Assembly (NCBI GenBank): GCA_009843865.1
Contig: VYCQ01000038.1
Coordinates: forward strand, 1-57,817
DNA length: 57,817 nt
From: Acidimicrobiia bacterium
GTDB lineage: Bacteria; Actinomycetota; Acidimicrobiia; Acidimicrobiales; Bin134
Direction of reading: 5' to 3'
Below the pieces are notes generated by a model, which saw only the letters and a list, made by a program, of their open reading frames with translations, did no database searches and was not told the DNA's origin. Each line of letters starts with the position of its first letter. The first letter of the stretch is position 1. Shown here one piece after another: positions 53,796 to 57,817 of this stretch. The translations under genes and the position numbers were made by a program.

Positions 53796-54920
53796 CTAAA
53801 AAAGCCGGAGATGGACATCATCTTGTTGAGGAAACGCTCGACCTGCGTCGAGCGCTCGGAGCGCCTTCTGAATGTTGTGGCCTAGTCGTTCAGCAAATTG
53901 GATTGGGACGGCGTTGCCGATTTGAAGATGAACGTCACGTTTGTTACCACCTACAAACGCCCAAGAGTCTGGGAATGTTTGGAGACGGGCATATTCCCGA
54001 TGAGTAAGCGACCGAAGGCGGTCGGCCTGAACACGCCACAGGGTGACATCAGTGTCTGGATTCCGCACAAACTTTGCGTTGTTACTTCGATCTCTTGGCT
54101 CGCGGCGGGCAGAAACATGCCCTTGAGCGAGGCCCCATACCGTAGCGGTATCTACTGCGGGAAATGAGCGATCCCAATCCCGGATCGGATTCCCGTCGGA
54201 AGCCGTCCGAGAGAACCGTACAACGCTAATGGGCGCATCCTGGCCAAGATCCATTCCTCGATCTACATGCACATGGGACTTGAATCCCCATAAGGGATCA
54301 TGATTGGGCAACGAGATCTTGTCGTTATAAGCGAGATCCCATAGCCATGGGCGAATCGGCTCGTAGCCTGAGGGGGCTGGGAGATGCCATCTGTCGGGTG
54401 CCTCGTCTCGAAATGCCACAAACACGAACCGGCGGCGAGTCTGAGGCACGCCGTGACCATCCATCTTGAACACGTCCCAAGCAATGTCCCCATATCCAGC
54501 CTCAGCCAGCGACACAGCGATCTCCTTGATGAATGGCCGTCCGGTGTCGGGATGCAGCATTGTGCGCAAGTTCAGGACGTTCTCGATAATGACAACGCGA
54601 GGACGCACTTGTTGGGCTACACGGCACACCTCTCGGAACAGCCCGTTTCTATCGTCCGCTGCGTGGCGGTGCCCACCGAGGCTGAATCCTTGGCATGGCG
54701 GTCCGGCTACCAGCACATCCGGGGTGTCGGGCAAACCGTCAGGCGTCCAATCCCGCACATCAGCCTCGACTGGATTCCATTCGGGCCGGTTCTTGCGGAG
54801 CGTGTCGACAGCGTGCGGGTCATGATCGACAGCAGCGACGGTGGTGAATCCCGCGGCCTCGAATCCAAGGTCGAGCCCCCCCGCCCCGGAAAACATGCTG
54901 AGTACGGTCAGATCACCCAC
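53796..54920 (-). CDS. DNA (cytosine-5) methyltransferase of a type II R-M system
   Basis: A 374-residue m5C methyltransferase with motifs in canonical order: I FSGAGGLDLGF (10-20), IV GPPCQGFS with catalytic C76, VI IIENVLNL, VIII QTRRRFVFVAF, IX LTHREYARLQTFPDSW and X QIGNAVP. The target domain lies between VIII and IX. It follows the endonuclease gene by 9 nt on the same strand, giving a complete type II system. Base composition looks richer in G+C than the flanking DNA, suggesting transfer. Recognition sequence unknown. Confidence 0.93.
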   Translation of the reverse strand: MGDLTVLSMFSGAGGLDLGFEAAGFTTVAAVDHDPHAVDTLRKNRPEWNPVEADVRDWTPDGLPDTPDVLVAGPPCQGFSLGGHRHAADDRNGLFREVCRVAQQVRPRVVIIENVLNLRTMLHPDTGRPFIKEIAVSLAEAGYGDIAWDVFKMDGHGVPQTRRRFVFVAFRDEAPDRWHLPAPSGYEPIRPWLWDLAYNDKISLPNHDPLWGFKSHVHVDRGMDLGQDAPISVVRFSRTASDGNPIRDWDRSFPAVDTATVWGLAQGHVSARREPRDRSNNAKFVRNPDTDVTLWRVQADRLRSLTHREYARLQTFPDSWAFVGGNKRDVHLQIGNAVPIQFAERLGHNIQKALRALDAGRAFPQQDDVHLRLF

Positions 54921-54929
54921 AAACCCACT

Positions 54930-55700
54930 CTAGGCACTTGGAGTGACACTGTTGCTCATGGTCACCTCGGCACCCGAACCTTCAGACCGGGCAATCCGCC
55001 ATGCCCGGAAATGATGCTGCCGTCCAGCCGTTGGATTCCTGCGATATGTGGCACTCAACTGGTTTGTGACGAAATCAAACGAATAGCCGGTCATCACGTC
55101 TTCAACCTCAACCCGAGTGACCTCGCCGACTTGCACAAACCCGTCACCGGGATCCTCGCCAGCGGGGAGCAGCAAGGTGCGAGTACCCTCAACCCCTTCA
55201 AGCAGGGCTACCGGGGTCGGCATCACGTACATCTTGCGGTCGCGGAGCAAGATATCGCCATAGCTGCCGAACCCCCGAGTGCTTGTATTCTTATGCTCGT
55301 ACGCATCGTCGGCATTGAGGAAGGAGCCAGGGACAACCACAAGGTCCACAACTGGAAAGGTGTTGCCCTTCGAGGACACCGGGTACCTACCGAACGCGTA
55401 ATAGATAGTCCGCCCATTGTGCGTCGGTCGGGCTACCTGGCTATTCCCATCAAACGAAGCATCGCGCCCCGGTGTAGCCAGCCCCTTCACCTCGATGCCT
55501 TCGGGGGCGTTTACCAAGGTCAAATCCGGGTAGCTGTTCCTACCGGGATCGTCGTGATTGATGCCAGCCTCGCCGAGACGAGCCTGTACCCAACGCTGAA
55601 AGTGAAACTCCTTATCGTCGCGTCCCTCACGAACTATTAGCTCACCACGAACAATGGCAGCATCCATCGACCGAAAAGCAGCAGGGATCAGCGAAGACAC
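54930..55700 (-). CDS. Probable type II restriction endonuclease (PD-(D/E)XK)
   Basis: A 256-residue protein whose core fits PD-(D/E)XK: P58-D59 in NSYPDLTLVN and E70-V-K72 in EGIEVKGLA. Position just before the m5C methyltransferase supports the call. The C-terminal half is beta-rich with no known motif. The start used is GTG 55700, with TATAC just upstream; ATG 55667 is an alternative that keeps the core. Specificity cannot be read. The identification rests on motif and context, not on similarity to a named enzyme. Confidence 0.7.
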   Translation of the reverse strand: MSSLIPAAFRSMDAAIVRGELIVREGRDDKEFHFQRWVQARLGEAGINHDDPGRNSYPDLTLVNAPEGIEVKGLATPGRDASFDGNSQVARPTHNGRTIYYAFGRYPVSSKGNTFPVVDLVVVPGSFLNADDAYEHKNTSTRGFGSYGDILLRDRKMYVMPTPVALLEGVEGTRTLLLPAGEDPGDGFVQVGEVTRVEVEDVMTGYSFDFVTNQLSATYRRNPTAGRQHHFRAWRIARSEGSGAEVTMSNSVTPSA

Positions 55701-56039
55701 CGTATAATTTTCCCATCCCCAGCCATCAAGTATGAGGATCCCTGGCCTTCAGGCAATGGATAGGTCAGCCAAGTCATCAGAATGAGCCCCGCGAGTAAAC
55801 CATAATTCACCTAGCCTAAACCTTCGTCGCGCCACCATCACCCCCGTTCGCGATGAGAAGTTCTTTCAAAATAACTGCACAAAGTTGGTGCGTCGCCGAT
55901 CATCAGAGTCAACTTAATCTTCAGACCGACGCTGGCTTAAAGAACTCAGTTCCTCTAAATTCGTTCTCCCGATGTCCATCATTAACGACATAGGCAAACG
56001 GCCTCGCCTAACACTAACGCCACCATCCGATATAAGTCC
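55701..56039. other. Intergenic stretch without a supported gene
   Basis: About 340 bp between the endonuclease and the small membrane protein. Short open frames exist on both strands, but none has a credible start with ribosome-binding site or protein-like composition. No repeat, tRNA or terminator was recognised apart from A+T-rich patches. Confidence 0.5.
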
Positions 56040-56372
56040 CTAAGACTTAAACCAGAACCATCCACCGAATCTAAATGCCATACGTATTGGACTGATATCA
56101 CTTGACCTCGAATTCGTCCCAAAAAACATATGAGCAGCCAAACATCTACGCTTCCACCAATTGCCTTTATCTTTGGGCACAATGTGATGGGACACGATGC
56201 GTTTTTCACGGTCTTGTCCGTTGTATTGCGTCGCGTTTATGTGGACGGCACACCTTAAAAGCCAAAGCAGTATGTTGTTGAGCAACAGCATCAACATGAC
56301 TACAAGCACAATTCCAACACTTATTTTGATAGGCCACTCAAGCCACCAGAAGATGAAGTCTGACCAGTCCAT
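56040..56372 (-). CDS. Small membrane protein in the accessory region
   Basis: A 110-residue protein: a hydrophobic N-terminal half (IKISVGIVLVVMLMLLLNNILLWLL) forming one long or two short membrane passes, then a basic soluble tail (DREKRIVSHHIVPKDKGNWWKRR, ending FRFGGWFWFKS). A strong AAGGAAGG lies 5 nt before the ATG, so it is likely expressed. No family recognised. It sits between the restriction-modification pair and a dead transposase, where small membrane proteins can be toxins or defence effectors; that is context only. Confidence 0.55.
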   Translation of the reverse strand: MDWSDFIFWWLEWPIKISVGIVLVVMLMLLLNNILLWLLRCAVHINATQYNGQDREKRIVSHHIVPKDKGNWWKRRCLAAHMFFGTNSRSSDISPIRMAFRFGGWFWFKS

Positions 56373-56429
56373 ATAGCCTTCCTTTCAGTTCGATAATCGG
56401 CTGCACACTACCGGCAGTGGGTGACAATT

Positions 56430-57190
56430 TATGCTTTCCCTAGTTAGATCGTGGTGTCGCCATCTGCGATTCGTCGTCGCTTAGTTAAACACGGTTCTTG
56501 TTGAAACAAATCCTAAAAAGCATCCAAAGTCCCCTTATGCACGTTTCACCGCTAATCTGCCTAATGAATGCTGGCAGTCAGAGGTCTATTACTGGGCGTT
56601 CGGCGATGGCTCTACGGCCAATATCATCACTTGGAGTGATGGTCATTCGCGCTACGCTTTGTTGATCACCGCCCACCGACGCATTATCCAGTCCCATAAT
56701 TACCGCCATATTTGCTCAAATGTGTCTTAACTACGGTATTCCCACTTCTCTGTTGACCGATAACGCTATGGTTTACACCACCCGGTTTTTCAGCAGACAC
56801 GGCGAATACAAAATGTTAGAAACTTGTAGGTGCCGCCCAAAAACACTCCTCGCCCTGCCATCGCGCCACTTGCGGCAAAGTTGAACAGCTCCAACAAACA
56901 ACGAAAAATGGCTCAAAGCCCAAACCCCTATCAACACCTCAACCCAACTCAACGATTTCACCAACACCTACAGCTATCGCCAACCTATCAATCCCTCAAT
57001 CGCTGTACCACCTCAACAGCCTATATCAACTTGTCTAAAACTAGCCCCCTAAAACCACGAACCCCTCGCTCACCCGACGGACATTATCCAAACCGGTAAC
57101 ACTCCAAACCAAACCAAGAATAGCCACTGCACAACTACGATCAAAACAGAATTCTACTCAAATACAACGACCAAGGCCAGCATTAGTGAT
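56430..57190 (+). pseudogene. Degenerate IS481-type transposase
   Basis: Recognisable pieces of an IS481-type integrase-core transposase in different frames. In order they are PSAIRRRLVKHG, then PKKHPKSPYARFTANLPNECW (56.5 kb), SDGHSRYALLITAHRR, LLTDNAMVYTTRF, a KVEQLQQT-like segment and a final ILLKYNDQGQH. At least three frameshifts and in-frame stops separate them. The first catalytic Asp (usually in WQxDFT) reads WQSEVYY. No intact terminal repeats were found. It is non-functional, and marks past insertion in this island. Confidence 0.7.
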
Positions 57191-57297
57191 TGACTACATC
57201 TGAAGCTATGAGAATAAACTCCAACGATATCATATTCTTTTCATTATTATTTCATATTATCATGCAAGACTAGGCAGGGTGCAGGGTTGGGATTGCG

Positions 57298-57303
57298 TAT
57301 ACT
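57298..57303 (+). promoter_or_regulatory. Putative -10 box before the leader ORF
   Basis: TATACT, a near-consensus -10, 8 nt before the GTG of the 13-codon ORF at 57312. No clear -35 is seen 17 bp upstream. Confidence 0.4.
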
Positions 57304-57311
57304 TTGCCTCT

Positions 57312-57353
57312 GTGAGCGAGTGGTTCAGAGAGAGATCGTGGATGGCCCTTTGA
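57312..57353 (+). CDS. Leaderless 13-codon leader ORF
   Basis: GTG AGC GAG TGG ... CTT TGA encodes MSEWFRERSWMAL. Its TGA (57351-57353) overlaps the TTG start of the next gene (TTGA). With the TATACT box 8 nt upstream it would be the first translated codons of the transcript and could deliver ribosomes to the large gene. Confidence 0.4.
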   Translation: MSEWFRERSWMAL

Positions 57354-57817
57354 GCGAAAACTCATATGGCAGGAACGGCGGATTCGATGGCAGGGCTGAG
57401 GCCGCCCGTTTACAGGAGCGGCTTCACGAGCACTTCACCTCGTTGTCGAAGGCTCGTCTCGCTTCAGGGTTGCCTGTTTTTGCACTTGAGCACGGCCTCA
57501 GTGAAGGCGAATTTGCGCTTTTGCAAACTTCAGTTCGCTGGCTAGTCAGACGTGGCGAGACGCTTCGCCAGACACCACTACCCCTTGTGATTTACGCTGC
57601 CGAAATCGGATACCGATACGACGGAGGCGAGATCTGGCCAATCTTCTTTGACGAAACTCCGGGCTGGGTCGACAAGCCCCACGTCAGAGCAAGGATCAAG
57701 CAGTACTTCAGGGCATTCGCCAAGGAATACTCGGGCGCTGTCCCGACCGGCGCGTGGGCTCGGCAGTTCTCCATCATCTGCTGGCCCGTTGTCCACGCCG
57801 TCCTACCCAAGGTATTT
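57350..57817 (+). CDS. N-terminus of a large protein, possibly defence-associated (partial)
   Basis: At least 156 residues, cut by the window end. The frame starts at TTG 57350 by the coupling argument; in-frame GTGs at 57338 and 57320 are alternatives. It reads LPVFALEHGLSEGEFALLQ, then LPLVIYAAEIGYRYDGGEIW, FFDETPGW and FSIICWPVVHAVLP. From memory this layout resembles the N-terminus of long proteins annotated STY4851/ECs_5259 family that lie in mobile defence islands; I cannot verify that here. The next genes outside the window would settle it. Higher G+C than the flanking AT-rich DNA. Confidence 0.5.
   Translation, partial: MSENSYGRNGGFDGRAEAARLQERLHEHFTSLSKARLASGLPVFALEHGLSEGEFALLQTSVRWLVRRGETLRQTPLPLVIYAAEIGYRYDGGEIWPIFFDETPGWVDKPHVRARIKQYFRAFAKEYSGAVPTGAWARQFSIICWPVVHAVLPKVF

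Noticed and set aside
56830-57099. 89-codon plus-strand ORF, Thr/Pro/Asn-rich
   Set aside because: It is one frame of the decayed transposase C-terminus; its odd composition comes from the frameshift.
1-57817. tRNA, rRNA, riboswitch and CRISPR arrays
   Set aside because: I looked for T-loop and acceptor patterns, regularly spaced repeats and long non-coding structured stretches and saw none; a covariance-model search could still find what the eye misses.

Overview
The window looks like chromosome of an actinobacterium, most plausibly of the Acidimicrobiia type. Pointers are a WhiB regulator, a UPF0182 membrane protein, a mycoredoxin-like glutaredoxin, an Rpf-like cell-wall hydrolase, a zincin_2/DUF2342 protein, SenX3/RegX3-type phosphate control with an actinobacterial PHO box, and an F420-type luciferase-like oxidoreductase. 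Base composition looks moderate (low-to-mid 50s % G+C by eye), low for an actinobacterium. Many genes start with GTG or TTG. Several have a TANNNT box 6-8 nt before the start codon and no Shine-Dalgarno, which suggests leaderless transcription. Genus cannot be told from this sequence.

Layout. 0-5.5 kb (minus): a RecB/Cas4-type nuclease and a type II topoisomerase pair, probably topoisomerase IV. 5.6-9 kb: GT2 glycosyltransferase, AIM24-like protein, ferrochelatase and an Rpf-like hydrolase. 9-13 kb: two coupled GT-C-like membrane proteins (the second Agl23/TIGR03663-like) and a mycoredoxin. 13.3-23 kb: ABC-2 exporter, NfuA, DXS, a flippase-like protein, TldD/TldE, UppP and a SAF-domain protein. 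23.4-25.5 kb: WhiB, then a DNA methyltransferase with a coupled small ORF, both inside a perfect 16-bp inverted repeat, then TatA.

25.5-34.9 kb is a phosphate block: Ppk1, a Nudix hydrolase, a PHO box, pstSCAB, phoU, and a SenX3/RegX3-like two-component pair. 34.9-43.9 kb holds an MFS protein, a zincin_2 protein with a lost zinc ligand, MoaE coupled to MreB, a HEAT-repeat protein, a PDZ-Lon protease and UPF0182. 43.9-47.4 kb is a four-gene operon of two ABC exporters. 47.5-53.7 kb holds a three-subunit molybdenum hydroxylase (xanthine dehydrogenase family) divergent from an SsnA-like amidohydrolase and an LLM oxidoreductase, probably a catabolic route for a purine or other N-heterocycle.

53.7 kb to the right edge is accessory DNA: a type II restriction-modification pair (m5C methyltransferase and PD-(D/E)XK endonuclease), a small membrane protein, a decayed IS481-type transposase, and the 5' end of a large protein that may belong to a defence island. 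That gene is preceded by a leaderless 13-codon ORF whose stop overlaps its TTG start. I saw no tRNA, rRNA or CRISPR array.
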